From: Toxonevra muliebris
Taxonomy: Eukaryota; Arthropoda; Insecta; Diptera; Pallopteridae
Direction of reading: 5' to 3'
Length of the DNA stretch: 64,000 bases
Assembly (NCBI GenBank): GCA_963691655.1
Contig: OY829326.1
Location: 38,591,989 to 38,655,988 of the forward strand
Shown here: positions 49,174 through 61,399 of the stretch, in pieces
Position numbering within the stretch: the stretch's first letter is position 1
Layout: every line of letters begins with the position of its first letter
Notes under the pieces: model-generated
Database searches by the model: none
What the model saw: only the letters and a program-made list of their open reading frames with translations
What the model was told of the DNA's origin: nothing
Position numbers and translations under genes: made by a program

Positions 49174-52100
49174 GACGGTTGATCGACAAGTTTGTCGGGT
49201 AAATCACTTTTTTGAGGATGAAGAGAAATACCTTGCCAGAAAACGAGAGCCACACGACCCTATGCATACATATGGACGAACGGCCAGACGGACGTATGCA
49301 CATGGAACGTGGTAGTTAAAAATTACCTAAGCAGCAGTATCACATATAAAGTATCGGCCTTTGTTGGTTTGTTTGGTTGGTTGTGTGAAGCAGCGATTAT
49401 ATCGTGTAAGATAAATACGGCGAATTGAAATTTGACTGCAACGAAGAGAAGAGAGTATCGTTGCAAGAGAGCGAAAGGGAATATGAGCAAGTATCTACAA
49501 AATACGAACGTCATCTCTTGGCTTCTCGCTCTGTTATCTGAGGTTGATAATCAGAACTAGCTTCGGCCTGTGCCAGCCATCCGTTGTACTGCAATGGTGG
49601 TGGTGGTAGTTCGGTTCGTGTGCTCTGTAGGTGGGTGATTCATAGTCACACAGTTGAACGTGACTTGCGATGCTTGCGATGTAGTATGTACTTTGAATTG
49701 CAGGCAACAAAGCATTCTGGCAATCAGACGACGACGGCAACGTCGACGACGATCGACATAAAAATAGAGCCCACAGCGCAATAGTTCAAGTCGAAGTCAA
49801 ATGAAGAAGGCAAAACAGGAATCACAAGGTTGTTGGCGGCGGTGAAAACGACAACAACAACGACGACGTCTATGTCTATGACGTTGGTAGTATTCTTGTT
49901 TGTCAGTTCTACGAGAAGGGGAATTTGCGTCATTACAAATATATTCTCGACGTATACGTCTGTATATCTTGATACAGAGCGAATTCACACATTTACTATT
50001 TGCTGGCTTGTTATGTATTTATTTCAGGTAGTTAAAGTCGAAAGTATAGGTGTCAATAATAGTCTGAAGTTCTTAGAGGGGTAATATTTGCGCATTGCAC
50101 AACAGTACGATTGATTGGATGAGGCAGATAGAGAGAGAGATTGAATAAGGAAGAGCTAGAAAGAGGGTGAGGAAGAGAGTAGGAAGGAGGCCCAAAGTGA
50201 AGAGCAACTATGACTGCCTCAACAGTAGATAAATTCGCTTTAATAAGTTATCAAATTGTCAGAATCAAGTGATCGCTTAATTGCCTCCTCCTACTATCGG
50301 TATTTGTATCTGAAATGATGGTGGTCTTTTGCACCGATCGGACTCCTTGCCAGTTAATCGTATTCTTAAATGTCTGATTAATTACCTTGCGTCTCTGTGC
50401 GAACAAATTCGTTTGCTCACTGTGAGGATAGCTTTCAAATTCGCGCTATAGAAGCTTTTTTGGATCTCATGCAAAGTAGTAATTCCCGGGCTCCATCAGT
50501 GCTACCTACCTGCCAATGGAGTTACTTATTTTTATTTGGCTCCTATTGAGTAAGTTCAGTTTTTGCTGCTATGATATTGGTTTTGTTTTCGTCGTTGTTT
50601 TGTTTCTGTTCTATTTTTATGCTATGTGCGTCGTTCGTTCGCATTCTTAATATGATGTTCTAATGTGCGCCATGTAATTGCTTCCCCCTTCGTTCTTCAT
50701 GCTTCTGCAGCTAATGATTTTTCGTCGTGTATTCTTGTTTTTTATTGTATTTATATTCTGTTGATAGGGGCATAAAGGGGAGGGGGCCAAGTGTTATTTA
50801 CGCATTGGGGCAATTTGTCGTCGTGTCTGGAAACTGTGTGAAGGCCACTTTTTTTGATTCGGTTTGTTTGTAGGGCGTTAACGAGTTTACGTGTTTTGTT
50901 GATTGGATTTGTTAGTTTTTGGGAATGAGTAGTATGGAACTTGCACAGGTGTAATTATTGGTTCGTGGACAGATTTTATAAACTATTATAAATTGAAGGT
51001 TGTGGTTTTGAAATGGACTAAAGAATTTTGTTAAATTTTTATTTCTCCAATTCAATTTAATTCACTCTAAAAAAAAGATTAGAAGTTTTATTATTTATAT
51101 GTAGTTAGAGTTGATTGAAACTTGTTTTAGTTTTGAAATGCTTATTTCGAACAACTTGATCTTCAGCATATTGGGAAAGATTACTAGCGAGTTCCGAAAC
51201 GATCGTCTGATCTGCTAGTTCTATGAACCGTTTGACCGTTGTCTGCTAAAACTATCCAGGTCAGTGGTATAAAATTTATATTATTAAAGCATCGGTTTTT
51301 CTTAGCTTCAGTGTGCAATTAGTGAAATTATTCTGCGTATTATTCTAGGTACGTATTTTCTTTTTTATGTATCTTTTTTATTTAATATTAAGACTGAAGA
51401 TTGAAAGATTGCCATAAAAAATGTGTTAAGCCATAGCAGTATTTTCGCGAAGAGAATATAGACAGCTGATCTGACAGTATGCCTTTGGCATATTGACCAT
51501 GTCGTCTAGGTAGAAGTTCAAACAAAAAGGAGAGAATTAGACGAATCCGAAGTGAAAACTACCTATATTTTTCAAAAATATGATATGTTAGGAAACTCTT
51601 GACTTGGGATTCGAAATGGGCGTCAAAATTTAACGAAAATGAATTTTAAAGTCGTATATACAATAATGGACTGTAACGATACTGGTTTCCAGTTCTGCCA
51701 ACATTTGTAACACTGTTGCCCCATATATTTTTTATTGCTATCAAACAAAAAAGTGATTTGTTTTCTAGAAATCGAGGCTACATCTAGCATTCCAAACATT
51801 GAAAACAACACGCATTTTTACGCAACTGCAAAGCGTTTTCACACCCAATCATCATCCATCAGGCCGGAAATGGCAAAATACTCGTACATAAATACATTCG
51901 AATTATCAAAATCGTTTCTTTTTCTTCGCTGGCACCTTCGCGTTCTAATTACAATTTGGCAAATCAAACGCCACAAACTTAAATGCAAATAGAATACAAA
52001 ATTACATCGCAAGCGTTGCGATTGCAACCAGCTAAAATTTTCTTCGATTATACATCAACAGCGGCAATAATATTACGATGCCAAAAAAATTGTACATCAG

Positions 52101-54100
52101 CGTGGCAGCAACAGCAATAGCAGCGCAAGTGGAGCAGCAAAATAATTTTAAGCGTTTGCAACATTGTAGTCCCAAAGCCGTCACCATCGCCATAGCTATC
52201 GCCGATGCCACCACCACACCACCAATGTACAATCACGGGTTGTTTACATTGCGAACGCCCATTGCCGACATTCAAATAAATAACAACAAAAAACGAAAAA
52301 ACAAAATTCCGTAGATCACATGCAACGACGAACGTAAGCAGCTAAGAACAAAAGCAACGAAAACAAAATAGAAAACAAATTTAAAAAAGTTCTCACACTG
52401 GCTGATGCCGCTTCGCCTGAAAATACACTAATTGCGATTATTTTTAGATGCTTCCGAAGAAAGCACACGGCTATAGCTTGTAGAAGGAATCTTGTTTTGG
52501 TGTTGTTGTTATTGAGCACCTCTATTTAGTGGTAGCTGTGTATGTAGCATGTGTGAACGTGAAGTGTTTGATATTTTTTGGTGCGGCGGGTGGTAAGTAA
52601 TGTGCTTTCTTCTTTGCTCAATATTTTTTTATTTTTCATTACTTTTTTTTTTTGCGGTACACCCACACAGCACACACATTGATTTACCGAAGTCTTTGGC
52701 ACAGCGCGCCCGCTGCCTACTGCTCCATTTGCCAACTAGCAGATCGCCTTTTCAGCTCCTCGCTATCTACCTCGCCGTGTTGATTGACGTAGTAGCCACA
52801 GAGGTGATGTGGTTTACTGATGGGGGAGATCAGGTGCGGGTGGTTGCATGTTAATGCTGCTGCCGGTGGCGCGCATTCCTGTGCTAAATCTGGCAAAATT
52901 ACCGCGTTTATTGCTATTGCTGATGCTGCTGGTGTTGTGCGAGACGACGCAACATTCAAGTAAATGAGTGCTTTGCTTATAGTCGCCACACCGTTTACTA
53001 AAAATAAATTCTCCACCCCTTCACCGTACATTTGCTTCAGCGCACATTCGTCCACTAACGTTCACCATCGCCGTCGCCATCGCCGATGTTGCCGTCGATG
53101 AGTATAAAAATATTCGTGCGCAATATGGCGCAAAGTGCGCGCGCGATTAAAAAGCCATAAAACAAAATAAATGAATGCGCTCATAGCACTCTTCTACCTC
53201 CCCTCTACATCTTTCTCTTCTGCACCCTGACTCTGTTTTTATAATATTGGCTTTGCAATAATGCACCGCTACCAATTCAGAACTTCATAAAAAGGCAACA
53301 ACTTTTGGTCGATATTGCACTGATCACCACCAACGCAGGCAGCTGTCGCCACTTTTACAATTGCTGTTGTTGTTATTGTGCGGGGGGGCTACAACTGCAT
53401 TTATTGCTTCGGTTTGTGTTTAAATTTGCCTTTTATTACTCATTAATGAAACGACGCATTACAAAGAATATTTTTTCTCTTTCACTTCGGTGATTTTGGC
53501 GGCGAGGGTATGGAAGAAAATAAAGAAGGTAACGTCTTATTTTGGCTTTGAAATTCTTTGTATGTATGTATGTATAAGTTTTTAGTGTGCTTTGTTTCTG
53601 TATTTGTGATTTATTTTTGGGTGGGGGTTTCGTAAAAATAATTTGGCACAGACGTCAACAACGTAAAATCTACAAACAAACAGAAAAAAAGGCAAATAAA
53701 AACAACACGAAACAACAACGACAACGGAACGGCAACAGGTAACGTAATCGTTTTGCTGGCAATGAAATATGGTTTCATCAAAATTTTTCATAACAACAAT
53801 AACAACAAGTACGAGAACACGAATAACCACAAACGATCAACTAAAAATGTGTGGCAGCAGGGTTGAAAGAATTCAAATTCGTATGGTGCGATGACAAATA
53901 TTGGCGGCATTTGGTGCTTTGCCAATGATTCGAGTAAATAATTTAGAGCTCATAGAGCTGATTGAAATATTCTGTGAATTTTTTAATTTTGCATTTTCTG
54001 GCTGGAGCAAATATTTTTAGTTTTTAAAAAACTTAAGTTGATATTGTAGAGGATTTGCAATACATTTAAAATTTCAGAAGGATCGGAATGAATGGAGACG
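49174..54100. other. hairy upstream region, no genes seen
   Basis: This flank is notably poor in mobile elements compared with the rest of the window; only a short fragment of a dispersed repeat is seen at 51185-51225. It has GC-richer, unique-looking stretches (49540-49980, 52040-53150) with CAA/CAG/TTG and GCC-ATC-GCC word repeats. In Drosophila the stripe enhancers of hairy lie upstream of the promoter, so this is the natural place for cis-regulatory DNA. I did not identify any individual enhancer. Confidence 0.4.
50125..50195. promoter_or_regulatory. GA-rich tract upstream of hairy
   Basis: A purine-rich stretch with GATAGAGAGAGAGATTG followed by several GAGG/GAGAG words. GAGAG is the core recognised by GAGA factor in flies, and such tracts are common near developmental promoters. 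It lies about 1 kb upstream of the inferred hairy promoter. Function is inferred from composition only. Confidence 0.25.
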
Positions 54101-54372
54101 AGGAAAAGTATAATTACTGATGTAATCCTGACAAAACGCACACAGCCAATACAGCAGGAACTTCAACTTGTCATTTTCTACAGATTTCGACGTCAACTGA
54201 AACCATGACGTCCATGAATGCCAAAATGTATATGGACATAATGCGCCATTCCTTGCGGTTGTTTCATAGATTCCACACCCAAGAAATTTTTTTTTTTTTT
54301 TGTTAGCGTAGTTTTATTGAATTATAATTATAATTATATTTATACTTGGAATTTCAAATACATCCACATCAT
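54101..54372. other. Non-coding DNA left of SINE
   Basis: No gene. It may contain degraded sequence of the mariner-like element seen further right, but no motif proves it. There is a T run at 54288-54301. Confidence 0.4.
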
Positions 54373-54589
54373 GGTCGCCGTAGCCTAGTGATTAGTGTGT
54401 TGGACTGCTACGCAGAGGTGCCCGGGTTCATATCTTGGCACGCTAAAAGATCAAAAATAGAAAATACAAATTTCTCTACACGGCACCACCTTTTGGCTGG
54501 CAATGGCAAACCTCCAAGAGTAAAAAATTCCTATGACAAGCTCGGCCTTGGCCCTCCAAGGGCTGTTGTGCCATAATAGTAGTAGTAGT
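54373..54589 (+). mobile_element. tRNA-derived SINE, short subfamily
   Basis: It starts GGTCGCCGTAGCCTAGTG (A-box-like) and has GCCCGGGTTCATATC (B-box-like) at about 54420. The 3' end GGGCTGTTGTGCCATAATAG carries a TAG tail. It is about 75 bp shorter than the copy at 30457 because an internal block (TTCGACATAAAAATGTAGG to CACACAACAT) is absent. No flanking duplication was evident. Confidence 0.8.
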
Positions 54590-54829
54590 TGAATGACCAA
54601 CCTATAAATCCAGACAGATTCTGATATATATAAAGAGTTGCCTGGTGATTGTTTATACGTATTGCCGGAACACGTTCGAATATTTTTGTAATTAAACATA
54701 ATTTCGATCTGGGAATGGGAGTGATTAATCCTGACTACCAGCATTTGGCAAAGTGGTCAACGGCAAGTATGCGGTTGAAAAAGATTGTTATACCAACAAT
54801 GATTGAACCTGTAGATTCCTAAGAAATGA

Positions 54830-55110
54830 TTGAAGAGTTTGAATGCCATGACTGTGTCAAGAATATTAAAAAATCATCTAAATCTGTTTGATGGGCTCCA
54901 TAAATTTTGAATGACGGTCAAAAAGAGGGCCGTGTTCGCTTCGCTCAGTATTTCCTTACAAAATTTGAGAAAAGGAGGGTTTAGCGCCTAACCGCCATAA
55001 AGTCATAACAGGTAATGAAGTTTGTTTCTATAAGTACGAACCGGAACTGAAACAGCAGTCTATGGTATGCAGCCCAAAATTTCAAAAGAATATTTTGAAA
55101 GATGGACTTA
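54830..55110 (+). pseudogene. mariner-type transposase relic (central part)
   Basis: In shifted frames it encodes AMTVSRILKNHL (54847-54882), then RVRFAQYFLTKFEKRR (54932-54979), then VITGNEVCFYKYEPELKQQS (55001-55060). The last block corresponds to the mariner TGDExWxYxYxPExKxQS motif holding the first catalytic aspartate, here changed to asparagine. Frameshifts and stops show it is inactive. Confidence 0.65.
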
Positions 55111-56729
55111 ATAAATGAACTGAAGTTAATGGAAACTATGTGAGTAAATAGTATTCGAAAATATTTAGAATTATTAAAGTATCAATTTAATATTACGCAC
55201 AAGGCCCCCATAATTTCCTTCTTTTTTGTTGCTGCTGGTATCATCGTATTTGTTGTAATTGTGTGCGGAATGATTGAAGTGGCTAATTTTGTTGTTGCTG
55301 TTACTGTTCTATGACTGGTGACTGTTGCTATTTCTGCTACTGTTTTTATTGCGGCCGCTTTATGAAATTAAATTGTTTGCGCGTGCGAATAAAGAACACT
55401 AAAATTAATGATTCAAAGCTTGATAAATTATATACTTGCTTTTATATTTATACACATATGTGTATATACATATGTATATTCGGTAGTCGATAGAATATTA
55501 GAAATTCTCAGTTCTCAGCGTAGGTCTCAGAGCCACATGCACACACTTTGGTTACGCCCATTTACACTTTTACAATTCTAATCCCTTTGACTTTTGTAAA
55601 CAAATTTTTGTAAGTCACATCATTTACATGTCAATATTTTTACAAATCCATTAATAAATTGTAAGGAAAACTCCAGGATGGTGTTTCCAATCCTTTTTTA
55701 TGGGAACTCGATGGGGAACAAAATGAAAAATTATTTTGGCAAGTAGGAACGAGATGATTCTGACACACGCCTCCTTTGCAAAAACTATAACTAAATGAAA
55801 TCATCAATTTACATTTCAGTTTTGCTTAAACCGCGTTAATTAAATCCCTTCAGTCATGCTTACTGTACAACAACGACTACAATTACAGCTCAATAGGAGT
55901 AGAACATCTTCGATGATTGGATAGAAGCGACAGAGAGTAAGGCACACATCCTGTGAGCATTCGGACGAATTCAAAAAGGATTTAGTCCATGGCTAAAAAG
56001 GTTACAAATATCTATGCATAAAAACTGTAAAGATAACAGCAACAGTTTGAGGGAGTGAACAACTACACATGCATTTCCTTTTATTAAAAGTATGATCGTG
56101 CACATCGAAGGTTGAAACCGCACGCCCATCAAATTTTTTACTTTGCATACAAAAGAATATTCAGATATATTAATGCTATGCAGTTTCATCAACTGTCGGA
56201 ATGAACAGACATAGGCACATACCTTTGATGTGTGTGTGCTTCTTGAGACTTTTTATTGATTTATATATATATTTTTGTTTGTTTTAGTTTGTATTTCTTA
56301 AAAGGATTTAACAGCGTAAGAAAAGTCGGCAATATCTGTGAAAAAAGTGACGTACGCCTGCATAGAATGACAATATTATTTCTTTTTATGAAATGGGGAA
56401 AGAAAAAATGACAACAATTAACCAATGTTAAATGTGTTAAAACAGTTGTTAATTTATTTTGAATTTTACCAGATTTTGACAGTTTGTTTATCACCCCACT
56501 TTTCAGACTTCAAACATATGATACTTAGCCAATTAAAAATTGTGATATCCTGTTGACAGTGACAATTAATATAGTGCTAACGCGGTATTGACTAACAATG
56601 ATTGATTGCCAATTTTGTTCCATTACGGGACCTTCATAAATTAACTATCATCCTACAAGAGGTCTAAGTGCAAAGCCAATGGTCTGCTATTTTCCTAACG
56701 TGGATACTGGTTCGAGGTTGGATAACAAT
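55111..56729. other. Non-coding AT-rich DNA
   Basis: No gene or delimited element is seen. GTTGTT simple repeats lie near 55228-55300 and a TATATACATATG tract near 55450-55475. Confidence 0.6.
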
Positions 56730-57486
56730 GGCTCCGTAAGATTTGCCTCCAATGAAAGGGAGTCCCAATCAAAAATTAAAAACGGCCCCAATAAATTTTT
56801 ATAAAAAGCAACAAGAAGAAAGACGTAAACTGGGTTGATATTTCATAATTTGAGGCCCTTTTTCGTTTTTAATTATGGGGTATTATTTCTTTATAGCCTC
56901 AAAATCAAAAGTGAAAAAACGCTCCAAAATACGAAAAATTGGCCCCAAAATATACATATCGCTACCATAATTTGCTAAAGCCCTAATTTTTCAAATTTTA
57001 CAAAAGAAGCAAAAAACATTATATTTGGGGTACTGCTTCCAGAAATTATAATTTAAACTCACAGATCGTAAGTTTTCCGGTGTATGTCTCCAATAATTTT
57101 AGTACAGATGAAAGTAGGCACGCTTTATCATAATCCATCAAAAACTCTATATTAAAAAAATGTAAGAACTTTAGCAAATAAAAAAATCTAAAAACCAAAG
57201 TTTGTATGCACTTTAAATATGATTTAATTATCAAATTGCACAAGTTATTGATTTTCATAACAGATTATGAAGAAACAGTGCGAAATGCGGAAATGTTGGG
57301 TTCTCGCCAGTATTTGTTTTTACTCACATAGCGCGATTGAGGCCATTTTACATTTATCTATTAATTTTTTTTGGAGTCTTTTCTTACTGGAATCTTATTT
57401 CATTATGAAAATATGCCCCAATTTTGTGGTTATTTTTCATTTTCAGTTTGGGGCAATTTTTCATTGGGGCGAAATTTTACGGAGCC
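56730..57486. mobile_element. TIR element with GGCTCCGTAA ends, 757 bp
   Basis: The left end is GGCTCCGTAAGATTTGCC at 56730; the right end in reverse complement is GGCTCCGTAAAATTTCGCCC, ending at 57486. The similarity runs about 40 bp inward and includes CCAATGAAA. CAAT precedes the left end and AATG follows the right. The interior is non-coding and A/T-rich with several GGCCCC/GGGGTA words. The superfamily is not recognised. Confidence 0.65.
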
Positions 57487-57679
57487 AATGACAATAAAGA
57501 AACGGAAAATATTGAGATAATAATATCGCTCTCATACCAACGATTGGACGCTATCCGCCAATCGAAAATTTCTTGTGGTTGATTGGTTAAAGTGGTGATT
57601 CTGGTCACGAATCCAACTAGCACTTGCGCATCATTTTTTTTGGCACGTCCTCGTACCCAACCAGTTATATATATCTATA

Positions 57680-59504
57680 TTAGGGTGGCCCTTATATTTC
57701 GACTTTCAAAAAGTTTAGCTCCCAGACCCCTATGTTGTTTCAATCAATAAAAAAACAATCTGTGCAAAATTTGAGTTCAATCGGACAACTGCTAGGCGGC
57801 CCTCATCGACCACCAATACCAGTTTCAGTTATCTCATATGGGAAAAACTCTTAAAAAGAATTTGTATTTTTCTTGCTCTGGTGTATTAAATCATTATAGC
57901 ACGTTATCATTACTTTTGTTCATGCGTCAATTGATGAAATATTAGGATATTGATCGAGAAATCAGAAAGGTGCTGCGGACAAATTTGTTGCCCACCTCGA
58001 GCACTTAGCTCCCCAAACCGTTGATCTATCATTATTTGATGAAAATGTTCTAACAGCAGTTAAGACAAATAAAGCATAAATTATATTGGAAGCAGGCTAC
58101 AAAAAAATCATTTTTCTTCGTTTAATAACATCGAGTTTACGTCTTTTCTTAGCGAAATTTTCTATCAGCACCGATTTCTTTAACAAAGAACTTTCAACAT
58201 GGAAAGATAATCCAGGTTACAAAAATAGAATTGAAAAACTTGAGAAGAAAGTTGTTGTTGATGACGTTGCAGAAAAAAATGTGAAACTCATTGAAACATC
58301 ATGAAGCTGAGAAACAATTTATTTCACAAATTGTTGTTGAATACTGAAAAAGATACACAACTAACTACTACTAAATTATTTCTTATTGTGCGGACACACG
58401 AGAGTGAATTTCGTTGAAATTTTTGAATTTCAAATTTAGGTGGTCACACGACATAAAAGGATTTTCATTGAGAATCGAATTTCGTTTTTGAGTGATTATA
58501 AGTTTGGAAACGAAGAAGAATTTTTGTATGTGTTTTGTGAAAGTAAAACAAATTGAAATGCTGCCTTTCAATTGAATTTGGATTGCAAGAATTTATATAC
58601 CAATTATGGTTAATTGGAAGATTAGCAATGAGTTGCTCTCCGTCTACATTATTTTATTTTTTCACTCTTTCTTTTGCTAATAAATCTGGTGTAAAAAGGA
58701 ACAACAGCTTAAGTTTATTTTTATGCTAGCCGAGTTTAATAGCTTTGAATAGAAATTTTAGAGAAACTATAGCATTGTTTCGAACGAAAATTAAAGATCT
58801 TTCTTAAAACGATATGTAATTCTAAAAATTATTTAAAAATTCGCATAAGTTTATTATTTATAGACAAAAATTTGTGATAAAATATTTTCCATCTTATGTC
58901 GAGTTATGCTGTTTTTTATTCTTAAAACAGAAATATTGCAAGAGCAGATGTTATAAAAACAAAATGCCTAAAAACTATATCTTATTTTTACCCTGTTTTT
59001 TTTTAAATCATGTGTTTTTCGGCATTTCAAGTGAATTTCGTTGAAATTCTTGTGAAATTCAGAATTGATTCTATAGATATTATTTCTGTGAATAAAAATA
59101 AGTTTCTTCTATAGAAGTTGTGTGCGATATTAAAAAAAACGCAATATTTCACATATTTTTCATATTGTTGCAGGAATTGTGCGAATTTACTTTTAAAAAA
59201 TTTGATTCAGAATGTTGTCACACAATTTCTTGGATGTGCCCAAATAAGTTTCTCTAAGAAGAAACAAGAAAATGGTTAAGAGATAGAGAAGACTATACCG
59301 CTTTTGAACGGAGTTAATAGTATAATGTTTCAACTTCAAAGCGTTCTGGGGTCACCTAGAAGTTGTCCGATGGTGCTAAAATTTTGCACAGACCGGTTTT
59401 TTCTTGATTGGAACCAGATTAGTGCAAGGGAGCAGCAACATTTTTACTTTTTAAAACGACCAAAACTATAAATAAAAACGACCTAGAGTTAAGGGCTACC
59501 CTAA
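57680..59504. mobile_element. TIR element with TTAGGGTGGCCCTTA ends, 1.8 kb
   Basis: The left terminus TTAGGGTGGCCCTTA (57680-57694) and right terminus, in reverse complement TTAGGGTAGCCCTTA (59490-59504), differ at one base. Both sit in TA-rich flanks. The arms remain similar inward to about 57805 and 59345, sharing CTGTGCAAAATTT, CATCGGACAACT or AATCGGACAACT, and CTAGG. The interior holds a possible coding remnant (57950-58370). Confidence 0.7.
57950..58370 (+). pseudogene. Possible decayed ORF inside the 57680-59504 element
   Basis: The frame at 58086-58304 encodes LSTWKDNPGYKNRIEKLEKK and DVAEKNVKLIETS. A match continues after the stop as EAEKQFISQIVVEY. The lysine- and glutamate-rich, coding-like composition differs from the surroundings. 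I do not recognise a named domain. By position it could be part of the element's own lost protein. Confidence 0.35.
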
Positions 59505-59520
59505 TATATATATATATATT

Positions 59521-59720
59521 GAAATCGAAACCTGTAATTCTGGGTTGCGATTTCAAATATTAGTAGCTTATATAGGATGTTGAAAATACTAAGAACTATC
59601 ACTAAGATCACTGATTGTGGCGGATTTCGAAACGACAGTCCGATTTACCCATCTCCCATAACAACACTGTTGTTATTGTTATGACTACATACGTTCAACT
59701 AAGTCTATTAATTATATAGT
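59521..59720 (+). repeat. Dispersed repeat copy B (family also at 24308-24505)
   Basis: About 200 bp matching copy A in order, including CTGTAATTCTGGGTT, CAAATATTAGTAGCTTATAT, AAGAACTATCACTAAGATCA and ATGACTACAT. It begins within 20 bp of the right end of the TIR element at 57680-59504. A shorter related fragment is at 51185-51225. Confidence 0.75.
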
Positions 59721-59799
59721 TGCTTTAAAATTAGCTTGGTTAAATGCAAAATAGGGTTCGTATAAAATTTATTTTCCCGATGTACAGGCAGCTTTATAG

Positions 59800-60050
59800 T
59801 ACACATCGCTCATTTACTAAAAGACTGTCATAAGTCAAAAAACAAGAATTTTGAGTTAATGATGCAGAATTATTCATTATATCACGCTTCATATTGTGTA
59901 AAAATTTCATTATTATTATGTATACTCTGCGCTTGAGAATTATAAGATTTCTTCTTTTTTCTGCAAAGTGGGAGTCAATTGAAAACTTTAAATGCGTTTT
60001 CTGCAAAATTGCGTTTTCTGAGCTATGACCTAGATGTACACTTTTTTTGT
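59800..60050. repeat. Dispersed repeat, related to 10010-10225 inverted
   Basis: It contains TGAGTTAATGATGCAGAATT and GCGTTTTCTGAGCTATGACC, whose reverse complements resemble words at 10040-10225. The match is patchy. Confidence 0.35.
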
Positions 60051-61168
60051 AGGAAACTAAATGAGGCCAAAATTATTGCCTGAAGGTGAAAATCGAAATT
60101 ATAAAAAAAAACTGACTTACACCACTTTTGCACGCAACAGCTCAAATATTTCATATACTAGTCATTTTCGGGAGTTGTGCACATTGAGGCTATTGATCCA
60201 CAGGTACCACTTTCCCTTCCCTTTGGGGTCCTTTAAACATCATTATTCAACCGAACAAGAACCCATGACCCAAATGGGTTAAGTAAATGCAATTCTTAAT
60301 ATTAAGCTAATTCTATAAAAGTTCCGCATTTCAGACTATTAATTAAACAAGTTGGCAACGCTATGACTGCATAATTAGTTACGCTTAGTGCATGGTTAAA
60401 TTGAAATTTTGCTCGGGGAACACCATGAAATTGTTATTGCACCGAATACCGCAGAGAGTCATTGTCATAGAAATGTGAAGTCTTCGTCGAACAGCGAACT
60501 CCAATATAACCATGCACTTACAGAGTTCTGCCAGATAGCTGCAACCTTTTGTAAGCAGAAAAAAATATGAAAATTTATGAAACGCAAAAAATTTTCTAGT
60601 TATAAGCATGTTTAGAGAAAAGTTAATATTATTTAAGGACAAAATTACGAAATATTACGTAAAAAATATTTTCTTGGAACCAAACCATTTTTAAAAAATT
60701 TATAGTTTTTGTTAAATAAAAAAACTGCATGCTCCTTGGAAAAAGTCAAAAAAAGTAAAAAAAAGTAATTGAGTATTTTTGAGCAATCAATTATTCTATA
60801 GAGATTTTTAACTGCGTCATAAAACATACGCATGAAAATGACGTAAAAAAAACAATACCCTTTTCTCTCAAATTAAAGGGAGAAGTAAAAACGCTGCGAG
60901 ATTACATCATAAAAGCCAGAAAGTGTAAAATTGATAAAAAAAAGAGCCTATGCTTTTTATTTTTACGATTTTCATTGAAACCTTCGCTGACGTAAAATAG
61001 ACACCAACCGACCAGCAGACACTATTGTCTGGTTAATAAAAAGGGTACAGTAACGGGTAATCTTTAACTGGGTAACAAAAAATTTCAAAAAAATGGCAAA
61101 TTATTTGCAATACAAAAAATTGCATTTTTCCATAAAAAATCAAAGCCTATCCCGTTATGCAACAATAG
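60051..61168. other. Non-coding AT-rich DNA
   Basis: No gene or element is recognised. Confidence 0.6.
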
Positions 61169-61399
61169 CAGTGGCGGGTATATGATTTGGGCTAGGGGGC
61201 CGACTATAATAAATTGAAGATAAAATATTTTACGACATTCAAAAAAAAAGTAATATTATGTGCAGTGTAAAATAGAAGAAAACAATTTCAGGTTTCAGAT
61301 TTGGAGTCAGCAGTATTTGAAAATTAAATTTTATCTAGTATTTTAACAGTTCTGGGGTAGCTACAATCTTAAAGGCTATGTTCCTTGGATCCGGCACTG
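61169..61399. mobile_element. Small hAT-like MITE
   Basis: The left end CAGTGGCGGGTATATG is followed by a G-rich run. The right end in reverse complement is CAGTGCCGGATCCAAGG. The ends resemble the hAT-like element at 2576-3800. No matching 8-bp flanks were seen, so the insertion is old or the boundaries are slightly off. Confidence 0.5.

Noticed and set aside
49534..49988. Cluster of overlapping frames on both strands upstream of hairy
   Set aside because: The frames overlap in several phases and translate GAC/CAA/CGT repeats; no one frame has protein-like composition.
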